A DNA stretch of 64,000 nt from Galbibacter marinus (GTDB lineage Bacteria > Bacteroidota > Bacteroidia > Flavobacteriales > Flavobacteriaceae): assembly GCF_000300875.1 (NCBI RefSeq), contig NZ_AMSG01000011.1, forward strand, positions 22,235 through 86,234, in the 5' to 3' direction. Within the stretch, counting starts at the first letter, position 1. Each line of letters starts with the position of its first letter. The position numbers and the translations under genes were made by a program. The notes below the pieces were generated by a model. That model was not told where the DNA came from, made no database searches, and was given only the letters and a program-made list of their open reading frames with translations. This document shows, piece after piece, positions 27,253-36,021 of this stretch.

Positions 27253-28761
27253 TTATTCTGGAGTATTCCACCAAAGAGGTGTAGTCAATCTAATGTTAGG
27301 ACTATTATCAGGCATATTAACATAATTCCTATCCTCCTCGTTGTATTCATACATCATAGCTTGGATCCAATCATCGGAACCTGGAAAAAGATTAAGATTC
27401 ACGTTTTCTGGTCTCTGTAAACCTGGGTAAATATCACTACTGTAATCCATTCTACGCATGTCCACCCATGTCTCTGGATTTAGCATATTTGCAATATACT
27501 TTTGAATCATGATATCCGACATACTAATGTTAGCATTTCCAACCTCAGTATCCAATTGATCCATATATGCGGTGATTTCAGCAGCAGGTATTTCTAGTTT
27601 TTCTAGGTCCGCTTGAACACCAGCTTTAAGAGCAGCATAAGCTCCAGGCAAATCACCTTTTCTAAACCTAGCTTCTGCTTCTATAAATTTAACCTCACTA
27701 TAGGTAATCATATAGGTAGGTGATGTTGCGCTAGTGTAAAAACCACCATTTCCAAGTGAAAAATCTTCCGAAGGTAAACCATCTAGTCCTCTTCCAATCA
27801 CTACACCATGATACCCTCCATTAACCGCTTCAGGAACGATGATAGGTAATCTAGGATCCTGATATGCAACTGCTGCATTTAAAGGATTCTTAAGCAATTC
27901 AACAAAGAAATGCGAAAAGTAATCTATCCGTGAGGAACCATAACCATTTGCGCTGAAAGGCTGATTGGCATTCTCTGCCTCTCCTCCAGGAAATTGTACT
28001 AGCGCATTGTCCTGATTAGATGTAAAAGATTGTTCACATAATGCAATGATCGCATCGGCATTATAAACCAAGTCACCAGAGGATTTTTTGCTTAGGTGAT
28101 TCAAATACCTTGCTTTAATTGCTTTAGCAAATTTTATCCATTGATCTTTATTTCCTTGGTAAAGAACATCCCCTCCTTCTTGGTTAAGCTCAATTTCGCT
28201 AGGTTGCCCCAACTCCTCTATAGCCTCATCCAATAGTTGAAAAATTGTCTGATAGGCTTCTTTTTGAGTGACAAATTCCGGAGTAAGATTCATGGATGAT
28301 TCACCATCATAAGTCTGATCCGTTACAATATCTCCATACTGATCAGTTGTCATTCCATAAATGTAAGCTCTTAATATCTTACCCACTGCCTTGTAATTCG
28401 GTGAATTGTGTTTATCACCCAATACAATTAAATCAGCGGTATTAGGTAATGCATATACATATGAATTCTGCCAAAGGAAATAACTTCCAGTAGTCAATTC
28501 CTTACTCCACGTTTCTGAATAGTAATCAGCCACATTTTGAGATCCGTATTGTGTGATTCCCAATACCTCTCTTGCACCCCTATACTGCGCGGTACCAGTT
28601 GTGTTTTCAATAGCACCTTTGATTCGGAATTGTGGTTCTAGTGAAGTTGTTGTAGGAGCAGTTACCGAACTATTAACATCAAAATAATCATCCGAACATG
28701 ACACTGAAGTACCAGCTAACAGTCCTAAAAGTATAATATATGAGTTTTTAAATATTTTCAT
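27253..28761 (-). CDS. SusD/RagB-like outer-membrane lipoprotein
   Basis: A 502-residue protein with a lipoprotein signal (KNSYIILLGLLAGTSVSC, Cys at about 22), followed by SDDYFDVNSSVTAPTTTSLEPQFRIKGAI. The rest is helical sequence of the SusD-like 2 group, ending NIRLTTPLWWNTPE. The closing LWWNTPE resembles the ending KVWWDTVD of the SusD at 10108, so both belong to the same subgroup. It is the surface ligand-binding lid of the SusC channel encoded 11 nt upstream. No associated hydrolase gene lies downstream before the terminator, so the target ligand is unknown. Confidence 0.94.
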   Translation of the reverse strand: MKIFKNSYIILLGLLAGTSVSCSDDYFDVNSSVTAPTTTSLEPQFRIKGAIENTTGTAQYRGAREVLGITQYGSQNVADYYSETWSKELTTGSYFLWQNSYVYALPNTADLIVLGDKHNSPNYKAVGKILRAYIYGMTTDQYGDIVTDQTYDGESSMNLTPEFVTQKEAYQTIFQLLDEAIEELGQPSEIELNQEGGDVLYQGNKDQWIKFAKAIKARYLNHLSKKSSGDLVYNADAIIALCEQSFTSNQDNALVQFPGGEAENANQPFSANGYGSSRIDYFSHFFVELLKNPLNAAVAYQDPRLPIIVPEAVNGGYHGVVIGRGLDGLPSEDFSLGNGGFYTSATSPTYMITYSEVKFIEAEARFRKGDLPGAYAALKAGVQADLEKLEIPAAEITAYMDQLDTEVGNANISMSDIMIQKYIANMLNPETWVDMRRMDYSSDIYPGLQRPENVNLNLFPGSDDWIQAMMYEYNEEDRNYVNMPDNSPNIRLTTPLWWNTPE

Positions 28762-28772
28762 TATCCTTTATT

Positions 28773-31700
28773 TTAAAAAGTGAATCTTAGTCCTAAATCA
28801 AATCCTCTGGTATTGGAAGTTCCTAAATTATCGATATACATCGATCCAGCTCCAGAAATTCCAGCTCCAAAGGTGTTAACATCTGGATCTACTCCACTGT
28901 AATCAGAAATGGTTAAAAGGTTCCTTCCTGTAGCATAAAGTTCCATTGCTGAAAGCGACAGTTTGTCCAAGATCGTTGTTGGAAATTTATAGGATAAGGT
29001 AACATAACGTAATCTTGCAAACGATCCATCCTCAACAAAATTTTCTGAATTAAGTGCATAATAGTTCTGATAATATGCTTGGTCCATTACAACAGGAGTC
29101 TGGTTGGGATTCCCATTAGTATCAACCCCTGGAATGACTATAGTTTGGCCTCTATCAAGGGTGTTTTGGCTTTGCCCATAATAAGCAAGAGCAGATTCAG
29201 TTGCATTATAAATGTCCTGTCCTTGGGCCAAATCAAACAAAAATGAAAGGCTTAAGTTTTTATATCCAAATGTATTAGTAATACCAAGGCTCCAGTCAGG
29301 AAGCCTATTGATATCATGGTAGGTCGCATCTTCTAAATTTGGTAACCCATTAGATTGCACTATGACTTGGCCATCTTCATTTTTCTGAGGACGTTTCCCT
29401 CTTAGTCCAAACAAGGATCCATTTAAAATTGCAGCTCCAGCTGCAGAATTCCTAAAGGTCCATGAGTCTGAGAGATATACCTCACTTAAAAATCCTGGAA
29501 GTTCCTTCACTTCGCTTTTATTGGTTCCAAAATTAAAAACTGTTTCCCAAGTAAAGCTATCTGGATTTGTTAGTATACGAGCAGAAAGTAAGGCTTCTAT
29601 ACCACGGTTTTCAATAGCACCGCCATTAAGGGTAGCATAGAAGGTTCCAGTGGTTGGTGGAACTCGAATATCCGTTAATATCTGATTATCCGATTTACTA
29701 TTGTAATAGGTAACCTCCAAAGAAAGGCGATTATTTAAAAATCGCATGTCAGCACCGAATTCATAACTGTTGGTAAATTCAGGTTCTAAGTTAGGATTTC
29801 CAACATTAACCCCATCCCATGCATAACCAGAACTGGCAGCTCCATTAAGGTTTTTACCTAATGAACTCTCTAGTGATCCTATCGGTGCATCCTTTCCTAC
29901 TTGTGCCCAAGTGGCTCGTAGTTTTAAGAAATTAAATTCATCGGAGGAAAAATTAAATAAGTCAGTAAGTACCGCTGACATCCCAACGGATGGATAAAAG
30001 AAAGAACGCTTGTCTGCAGGTAAGGTGGATGACCAGTCATTTCTACCGGTGGCAGTTAGAAAAAGTGCATTTTTCCAGCCTAGTTTAAGATCCCCAAAAA
30101 CCCCGACAATTCGTTTCCTGCTTATAACTTCTGTGATTTGCTGATTTTCAATTAACACATTAGAAATACTATAGATTCCTGGTGCTTGGAAACCATCACC
30201 TGTGGTATAAGTAGTTCTAACATCTAATTCTTCAACAGATTGTCCAACCATGGCATCGATAGTAAAATCTTCAGCCAAAGTCTTATTATATCTTAAAAAC
30301 AAGTTCGAAGTAAATCGTGAATGATCTTTTTCGAACTGGCTTATATAACCATCTTCACGGTTCTCTATTAAGGATCCAGTACCAATAATTCTTTTATTAA
30401 ACTCATGATAATCATCTGTCCCTACTTTGTAGGTTAGATTGAAGTCATTTAGGAAATTATAATTCAAAGTGACTACACCAATAAGTCTTTTAACATCGTC
30501 AGTGTTAGGACTGTTGTCAATACTCCAATAAGCATTATCAAATTGCTGATCTAAAAAGAATGGCTTTTGGGAGCCATCTTCATTTAAATAATCTCTTGCA
30601 TTGACATTCACTGGATATGCCAAAAGACTATTAAGGCTACCTCCCGATGAATTACCCTGTCTTGTGCTTGATGTTTTAGTGTTAATGTAATTTCCAGAAA
30701 CGCCTACGGTTAGGTTTTTACCGAATTTAGAATTAGCATTGATCTTAAAGGAAGTCTTATCATAGCTAGTACTAGGAACAATACCGTCTTGAGAAAGATC
30801 CCCTATTGAAAAATAGATATTACTTTTTTCATTTCCACTAGAATAACTGACGTTGTGATTCTGAGTAATTGCTGTTTTATAGAAATCTTCCATGTTAAAA
30901 TACAAGGGTGCTGAAGAACTAATAGGCGCTCCCCATGAAAATGAAGATTCAGGATCATACTCCATATCCGCACCAGAACCAACTTGCATCCCCTGTCCGT
31001 ATTGACTTTGAACATCAGGAGTGCCTAATATCTTATCTACAGACATGGAACCTGAATAGCTAATTTGGCTTACTCCAGCTTGTCCTTTTTTAGTGCTAAT
31101 GATCACCGCTCCACTTGCTGCTTGAATTCCATATAATGCGGCAGCAGCAGGACCTTTTAACACAGAAATACTAGCGATGTCATTAGGGTTGATATCTGAA
31201 GCTCTGTTAGTACTTGCAACGTCCAAGCTAGAATTCGTTGAGTTATCTATAGGAATTCCATCGACAACAAATAGGGGCTGGTTGTTTCCAGTAATTGAGG
31301 AACCTCCTCTGATAAGTATGATAGATGACGTTCCAGGTGCACCTCCTGAGGAAACAATGTTTACTCCAGAGACTTTCCCTTGTAATCCATTTACCATATT
31401 TGTTTGATTCCCCTGAATAAGTTCCTCTGACCTGATATTCTGAATTGAATTAGCGAGGGACACTTTTTTAGATTCTACTCCTAAAGCCGTCACAATAACT
31501 TCATCGAGACTAGTAGCGTCCTGAGACATAGTAACATTTATAACCTTACTGCTTGCTACTGTTTTTGTTTGGGTCTTCATTCCAAGGTAGGTGAATACCA
31601 GAACATCTCCGGCTACTGCCGCAATGCTGTAGTTCCCATCAAAGTCTGTTGTTGTTCCTGATGAAGTACCATCGATAACGATAGACACTCCAGGTAAGGG

Positions 31701-31796
31701 GGTTTTTTGCTCATCGGTGACTGTACCGCTTATACTTTGAGAAAAAGAAAAGCCACATGTCAACAGAAAAAGCATTGATAGTAAAAGTTTCTTCAT
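28773..31796 (-). CDS. SusC/RagA-family TonB-dependent receptor
   Basis: A 1007-residue outer-membrane receptor. It has a signal peptide (about 1-19, LLTCGFSFSQ), a CarboxypepD_reg-like domain (about 20-105, GTVTDEQKTPLPGVSIVIDG), a TonB-box region DEVIVTALGVESKK, a plug with SVLKGPAAAALYGIQAASGAVIISTKKG, and a barrel ending FDLGLRFTF. It lacks an STN domain, so it is not directly under FecR control. SusD follows 11 nt downstream in the same transcript. The plug variant YGIQAASGAV differs from the usual YGSRAANGVL found in the other receptors of this window, so the closest relatives are likely a separate clade. The start at 31796 gives a clean signal peptide. Confidence 0.95.
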   Translation of the reverse strand: MKKLLLSMLFLLTCGFSFSQSISGTVTDEQKTPLPGVSIVIDGTSSGTTTDFDGNYSIAAVAGDVLVFTYLGMKTQTKTVASSKVINVTMSQDATSLDEVIVTALGVESKKVSLANSIQNIRSEELIQGNQTNMVNGLQGKVSGVNIVSSGGAPGTSSIILIRGGSSITGNNQPLFVVDGIPIDNSTNSSLDVASTNRASDINPNDIASISVLKGPAAAALYGIQAASGAVIISTKKGQAGVSQISYSGSMSVDKILGTPDVQSQYGQGMQVGSGADMEYDPESSFSWGAPISSSAPLYFNMEDFYKTAITQNHNVSYSSGNEKSNIYFSIGDLSQDGIVPSTSYDKTSFKINANSKFGKNLTVGVSGNYINTKTSSTRQGNSSGGSLNSLLAYPVNVNARDYLNEDGSQKPFFLDQQFDNAYWSIDNSPNTDDVKRLIGVVTLNYNFLNDFNLTYKVGTDDYHEFNKRIIGTGSLIENREDGYISQFEKDHSRFTSNLFLRYNKTLAEDFTIDAMVGQSVEELDVRTTYTTGDGFQAPGIYSISNVLIENQQITEVISRKRIVGVFGDLKLGWKNALFLTATGRNDWSSTLPADKRSFFYPSVGMSAVLTDLFNFSSDEFNFLKLRATWAQVGKDAPIGSLESSLGKNLNGAASSGYAWDGVNVGNPNLEPEFTNSYEFGADMRFLNNRLSLEVTYYNSKSDNQILTDIRVPPTTGTFYATLNGGAIENRGIEALLSARILTNPDSFTWETVFNFGTNKSEVKELPGFLSEVYLSDSWTFRNSAAGAAILNGSLFGLRGKRPQKNEDGQVIVQSNGLPNLEDATYHDINRLPDWSLGITNTFGYKNLSLSFLFDLAQGQDIYNATESALAYYGQSQNTLDRGQTIVIPGVDTNGNPNQTPVVMDQAYYQNYYALNSENFVEDGSFARLRYVTLSYKFPTTILDKLSLSAMELYATGRNLLTISDYSGVDPDVNTFGAGISGAGSMYIDNLGTSNTRGFDLGLRFTF

Positions 31797-32180
31797 AATT
31801 GATTGATTGTACTGTTAATTTTGTGAATGAAAATACAAAATCCCACCACTTTTTCACCCAAGTGCCGATATTAATAAAATTGGCACCATATGTTTTTGAT
31901 AACACTTTGAAATACAGCCTTTTGTGTAATAAGGAAAAGCGTAAAGCTGCGTCAAATCGGCAATTATCGTTTGTATACCTATGGTAAACTACGCATTAAT
32001 TTAATATTAAATTGCGGGTTTAAGGGCAGTTTCTGCTTGTATAGCGTATGAAAAATGAGGAGACAACCTTCATCCTTAGGAAAAACATAGAATGAAAAGC
32101 ACTAAGGCATGTAGGGTAATGTAATTAAATTCCCACATACCCACATTGAGCGATTTAATTTAAAAATTAATTGGCTTCTA
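31797..32180. other. Non-coding region upstream of SusC
   Basis: About 380 bp with no credible gene. A perfect 16-nt palindrome (AATTTAATATTAAATT, 31998-32013) lies 202 bp upstream of the SusC start and could be an operator, but AT-rich palindromes of this size also arise by chance. No canonical promoter was identified. Confidence 0.4.
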
Positions 32181-33104
32181 TTAAGATTCTCTATCTTCTC
32201 TTTTCATTCGTCTGCGAATGTTTCCTGCTACAGTGGTTCCTTCCTTCATAGGTGTATGGATACTGCCTGTTGTTGGTATTGAATACGATGCTTTTTCTGA
32301 TTCCTCTTTGGCTACTTTCTCAGAGAATTTTTCAGCTCAGTTAGGAAAAATCCGATGAAATAGATTTGAACCTTCTGCTTTATAGCCTACTGGCATTTTT
32401 TCATTTGGATCAATACACGCATTTAAGATTTCATCAATAACCAATTCGGGACCATCCATAGCCGCCATGCATGGTTTATGTCCAGTATAATTTGCGGCAT
32501 GTTCCCACCAAGGGGTATCTACTGCCCATGGTATAATAGTAGCTACTTTAATATTCTCTTTTTCACAGAACTCTAATTCTCTATTAATCGAACGGCCTAA
32601 ACTTAAAACGCCTGCTTTAGTAGCGGAGTAGGTGTTTTGAAGAGCCAAAGGAACTTCACTGCCTATTGATCCAACATTGATTAATGTACCCTCTCCAGTA
32701 GCCACAAAATGACCAATAGCCGCATGGGCTCCATATACAACTCCTTTCAGGTTTACATCAATAAGCCGTTCGTGATCTTTAAGGGGAATGTCCCAAAAAT
32801 ATCCTAATGCTCCTACACCAACATTATTGATCCAAATATCAATAGCTCCAAGTTCTTTTAGGGCGGTTGTTGAAAGTTCCTCTATAGTTTCTGATTTACT
32901 TACATCGCCAGCTACATACCGAAAGCTTCCCCCTTTGTTCTCGATGTGATTACGCAAATCTTCGAGTAAATCTGCTCTTCGGGATATCCCGACTACATTG
33001 GCACCTAATTCAGTTAATCCCAATGTACTTCCCAGACCAAATCCGCTGGAAACTCCTGTGATAACTACTGTTTTCCCTTTCAATTGATTTTTATCCTTGT
33101 CCAT
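32181..33104 (-). pseudogene. SDR-family oxidoreductase interrupted by an in-frame TGA near the C-terminus
   Basis: The start at 33104 opens a classical short-chain dehydrogenase: NAD(P)-binding TGVSSGFGLGSTLGL (about 16-30), NVGVGALG in place of NAG, and catalytic YSATK with its Ser upstream in NVGSIGSEVPLALQNTYSATK. After residue 255 (LFHRIFPN) a TGA lies at 32337-32339. The same frame goes on for 51 codons (AEKFSEKVAKEESEKA..TTGSIHTPMKEGTTVAGNIRRRMKRED) to TAA at 32181. Related proteins in this SDR subgroup, as I recall them, carry just such a tail with G-S-x-x-x-P-M and a final R-R-M-K, so the stop looks like a nonsense mutation in a gene of about 307 codons. The truncated protein keeps the whole Rossmann core and might still work. 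Substrate unknown. Confidence 0.75.
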
Positions 33105-33579
33105 GATTTTTTTTTAATTCCTTGGATTTAACTCATTACAAAGGAATTAAAGAAAAAAGAGTAATAAAGTATTCCTAAAATGCTGTTTATAAGATAACTT
33201 GTACAAACCAAGATCTAAATGCAAACCCTGGGATGAGAGAGCTAATGGAAAAGACTATCAAAACACCAAGAAAGCTCCTGAAAATTCTTTATCTTTATTT
33301 CGCTGAGTTTTAGCTTTAATATTCATGTAGGGGTTATCCAATTCACCACTTTCGCCTATAACCCTACGTATCAAAAAAAATCACATCACAAGGAGATTAA
33401 CTTTTCCTTGAAATAAACAACTCGCTTTTTAGCCAAGTTGTTGGGCTATAAGTGCTATGCTACAAGGCCTCGTAAGCCAAGTTAAATTATCAAAGGCTTT
33501 TCGTGGTATAATTGATCGTTAAAGACATAGTAAAGCTGGAATGTAAAACCACATTTACAAACTTTAATATTATAAGAAC
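33105..33579. other. Non-coding stretch before the coupling-protein gene
   Basis: About 475 bp with no gene. It includes a 9-bp direct repeat AGCCAAGTT at 33431 and 33475, and short GC-rich inverted stretches such as AAGGCCT between them. These could mark a transfer origin or the left edge of the conjugative element, but nothing decisive is visible. Confidence 0.3.
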
Positions 33580-35163
33580 ATGTTCACCCTTAACCTTTAT
33601 ACCGCAATACTGTCCATTGGCATGATAAGTATGGTATGCTACGCATTATATCAGATCTCCAAATATGCTTTTTTAATAGGTAATCTTCTAATACTTTTAG
33701 CCACCTTCATACTACTACAATGGAACCCTCTTCATTTAGTATTGCTAATTGTGGTTTGTCCAATGCTCCTAATCAATACTATCTTCTATGTTTACTTGCA
33801 TAAAATAGAAACTACAAAAAATCCAGACCATAGATATCAAGTGACTTTTGCAACTACCAAAGGAAAATTCAACTTAGGTAATATCAAACGCGGTGCATCT
33901 GTCATTGGTTCCGCTGGTAGCGGAAAGACAGAAAGTGTGGTTTATGGCTTTTTACAACACTTCCAAAAAAAAGAGTTTTGTGGTATTATCCATGACTACA
34001 AGGATTTTGAGCTTACAGAGATAGCCTATCCCCTATTTAAAGATCACAAAATTCCATTCAAAGTAATTTCCTTTGACAAGATCACCCATCGGGTAAATCC
34101 CATTGCTCCACGTTATCTAGAAAATGAAGAAAGCGTAAATGAAGTATCAAGGGTACTAATTGAGAACCTATTGGAGCAACGATTATCTGGGACCTCAGGG
34201 ACCTCAAAATTCTTCAACGATGCAGCAGAGGGTTTAATAGGTGGTCTTATTTGGAAACTCAAAACTAGCTATCCAAAATTCTGTACTCTTCCACATCTAA
34301 TTGCGATTTACCAATATCTAGATACTGATAGTCTGGTAGAGTTTTTACAAACCAACACTACCTCAAGAGCTATGGCGGATGCATTTATTAGCGGTGTAGA
34401 CTCTGAGAAACAAACCGCAGCGGTAAAAAGTACCCTTTCCAATGCCTTAAAACGTATTAGTTCTCAACGAATTTTTATGGCGCTCTCAGCAGATGAAGTA
34501 CCCTTAAACATAAACAATAAAGATAATCCAGGGGTCATAGCGGTAGTGAACAATCCCAAATACGATACTTCATTCTCTCCAGTAATTGCCACGATCATTC
34601 ACACCATTATAAAACTAATGAGCGTGCCAAATTCAGAACCTTCCTTTTTACTTTTAGAAGAAGCGCCGACGATTCGCTTACTGAATATGCATCGCATCCC
34701 TGCAACTCTAAGGAGCTACAACATCTCCACAGTCTATGTTATGCAGGATAAGATACAAAACGACATGATGTACGGGGATAAAGCTAGCAAAGCAATCTTA
34801 AGTAATCTTTCTTATCAATTTTTTGGAAAAGTCAACGATCCAGACACTGCCAAGTATTACGAACGTTTTTTTGAAATAATAAAGGATCCAACCAAAAGTA
34901 TAAACCGCGGTTACAACCTTAATTTTGATACCCGCATTACCACTGGAGAAAAAGAAATCCCAAAGATCAGAGCCAATACCTTTTTTAGATTAAAACCGGG
35001 AGAGTTTATCACCTATGCCGACGGGAAGGATAAAAAGGTACAATTTAAATCACAACATATTCAAAGGGAGCTTCCACAGGAATCAAATCGATTTTCTAAA
35101 GCTGAATTAGAGAATAACTTTGAACGCATATATAGGGAGGCTAAATCCATTTTCGAATCCTAA
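33580..35163 (+). CDS. Type IV coupling protein (VirD4/TraG-like, MobC-type ATPase)
   Basis: A 527-residue protein with hydrophobic N-terminal segments (about 10-74) followed by a cytosolic ATPase domain. The Walker A motif GSAGSGKT lies at 110-117 and a Walker B-like PSFLLLEEAPTI at about 350. The stretch NISTVYVMQDKIQNDMMYG is the usual sensor region of VirD4-type coupling proteins. It should link the relaxase-DNA complex to the conjugation channel at the inner membrane and pump the strand out. It is on the plus strand while the tra genes it serves are on the minus strand starting at about 45.5 kb. Its 3' end is duplicated 834 bp downstream. Confidence 0.9.
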   Translation: MFTLNLYTAILSIGMISMVCYALYQISKYAFLIGNLLILLATFILLQWNPLHLVLLIVVCPMLLINTIFYVYLHKIETTKNPDHRYQVTFATTKGKFNLGNIKRGASVIGSAGSGKTESVVYGFLQHFQKKEFCGIIHDYKDFELTEIAYPLFKDHKIPFKVISFDKITHRVNPIAPRYLENEESVNEVSRVLIENLLEQRLSGTSGTSKFFNDAAEGLIGGLIWKLKTSYPKFCTLPHLIAIYQYLDTDSLVEFLQTNTTSRAMADAFISGVDSEKQTAAVKSTLSNALKRISSQRIFMALSADEVPLNINNKDNPGVIAVVNNPKYDTSFSPVIATIIHTIIKLMSVPNSEPSFLLLEEAPTIRLLNMHRIPATLRSYNISTVYVMQDKIQNDMMYGDKASKAILSNLSYQFFGKVNDPDTAKYYERFFEIIKDPTKSINRGYNLNFDTRITTGEKEIPKIRANTFFRLKPGEFITYADGKDKKVQFKSQHIQRELPQESNRFSKAELENNFERIYREAKSIFES

Positions 35164-35190
35164 TTTCATTTAATTGGCAGGACCATAGCT

Positions 35191-35390
35191 GAAAACAAAT
35201 AAGCTTGTTTACAGAAATCTAAACTTTTCTGTAAACAAAACAGTTTGATTACAGTTTCTGAAAACAAATATGTTTGTTTACGAAAAACGATACTTTCCTG
35301 TAAACAAAACAGTTTGATTACAGTTTCTGAAAACAAATATGTTTGATTACGAAAAACGATACGTTTCTGTTAACAAAACAGTTTGATTAC
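35191..35390. repeat. Array of six 22-bp palindromes in three 69-bp tandem units
   Basis: Three tandem units of 69 bp begin at 35191, 35260 and 35329. Each holds two imperfect palindromes of one design, GNAAACAAA-N4-TTTGNTTAC. The six sites start at 35191, 35231, 35260, 35300, 35329 and 35369, so spacings alternate 40 and 29 bp. Sites 1, 3 and 5 have a left arm GAAAACAAA with centre TAAG or TATG. Sites 2, 4 and 6 have GTAAACAAA (GTTAACAAA in site 6), centre ACAG and right arm TTTGATTAC. Site 1 has CTTGTTTAC as its right arm. The array lies between the coupling-protein stop and a TnpB fragment and contains no reading frame of note. It looks like a multi-site protein-binding locus such as a partition, replication or transfer site, or a repressor array. 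Confidence 0.9.
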
Positions 35391-35433
35391 AAAAATCGAT
35401 ACTTTTATAAACACAAGAACTTTGTTCAAATTT

Positions 35434-35580
35434 CTACAATGTAGCATGGCCTTCAGGAAGCCTGAGCATATCGCTTGAATGTTTTGATAGTTTTCGGTTT
35501 TTGACCATCCCCTTTACATTCAAATCCTCAAACGCAATCACTTGATTATCCCTCACAAGAGCGTAACTAATCTTTTGCAG
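35434..35580 (-). pseudogene. Fragment of an IS200/IS605 TnpB-like (OrfB) gene
   Basis: A 48-codon minus-strand frame reads LQKISYALVRDNQVIAFEDL, then NVKGMVKNRKLSKHSSD. This matches the strongly conserved TnpB block around the RuvC Glu (the E of IEDLNVKGM). All other TnpB sequence is missing, and the frame ends abruptly after SDMLRLPEGHATL. The right boundary at 35576-35580 coincides exactly with the start of the duplicated coupling-protein segment, so it marks a recombination junction. TnpB proteins are RNA-guided nucleases of IS605-type elements. This scrap cannot be functional. Confidence 0.8.
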
Positions 35581-35997
35581 GATAAGATACAAAACGACAT
35601 GATGTACGGGGATAAAGCTAGCAAAGCAATCTTAAGTAATCTTTCTTATCAATTTTTTGTAAAAGTCAATGATCCAGACACCGCCAAGTATTACGAACGC
35701 TTTTTTGGGATAATAAAGGATCCAACAAAAAGTATAAACCGCGGTTATAACCTTAATTTTGATACCCGCATTACCACTGGAGAAAAAGAAATTCCAAGAA
35801 TAAGAGCCAATACCTTTTTTAGATTAAAACCGGGAGCGTTTATCACCTATGCCGATGGCAAGGATAAAAAGGTGCAATTTAAATCACAACATATTCAAAG
35901 GGAGCTTCCACAGGAAGCTAATCGATTTTCTAAAGCTGAATTAGAGGAAAACTTTGAAAGGATACATAACGAGTCTAGTTCGATATTTGCTAACTAA
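35576..35997 (+). pseudogene. Duplicated 3' end of the coupling-protein gene
   Basis: The 422 bp from TGCAG at 35576 to the TAA at 35997 repeat 34742-35163 at a constant offset of 834 bp with no gap. The proteins match over about 140 residues from QDKIQNDMMYGDKASKAIL to the end, with about 12 substitutions crowded in the last 30 residues. The copy lacks the ATPase Walker motifs and has only a TTG-initiated frame from 35542 fused to antisense TnpB sequence. It is a dead fragment, probably the 3' end of another, related element joined by recombination. Confidence 0.9.
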
Positions 35998-36021
35998 AAA
36001 CCTTTGTAATTGGTTACTCAA

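Noticed and set aside
31998..32013. 16-nt palindrome AATTTAATATTAAATT as an operator
   Set aside because: AT-only palindromes of this size occur by chance in such AT-rich DNA, and no neighbouring regulator supports it; kept only as a note.
33431..33484. Direct repeat AGCCAAGTT as an attachment-site or oriT core
   Set aside because: Only 9 bp and two copies 44 bp apart; no second copy at the other end of the element was found.
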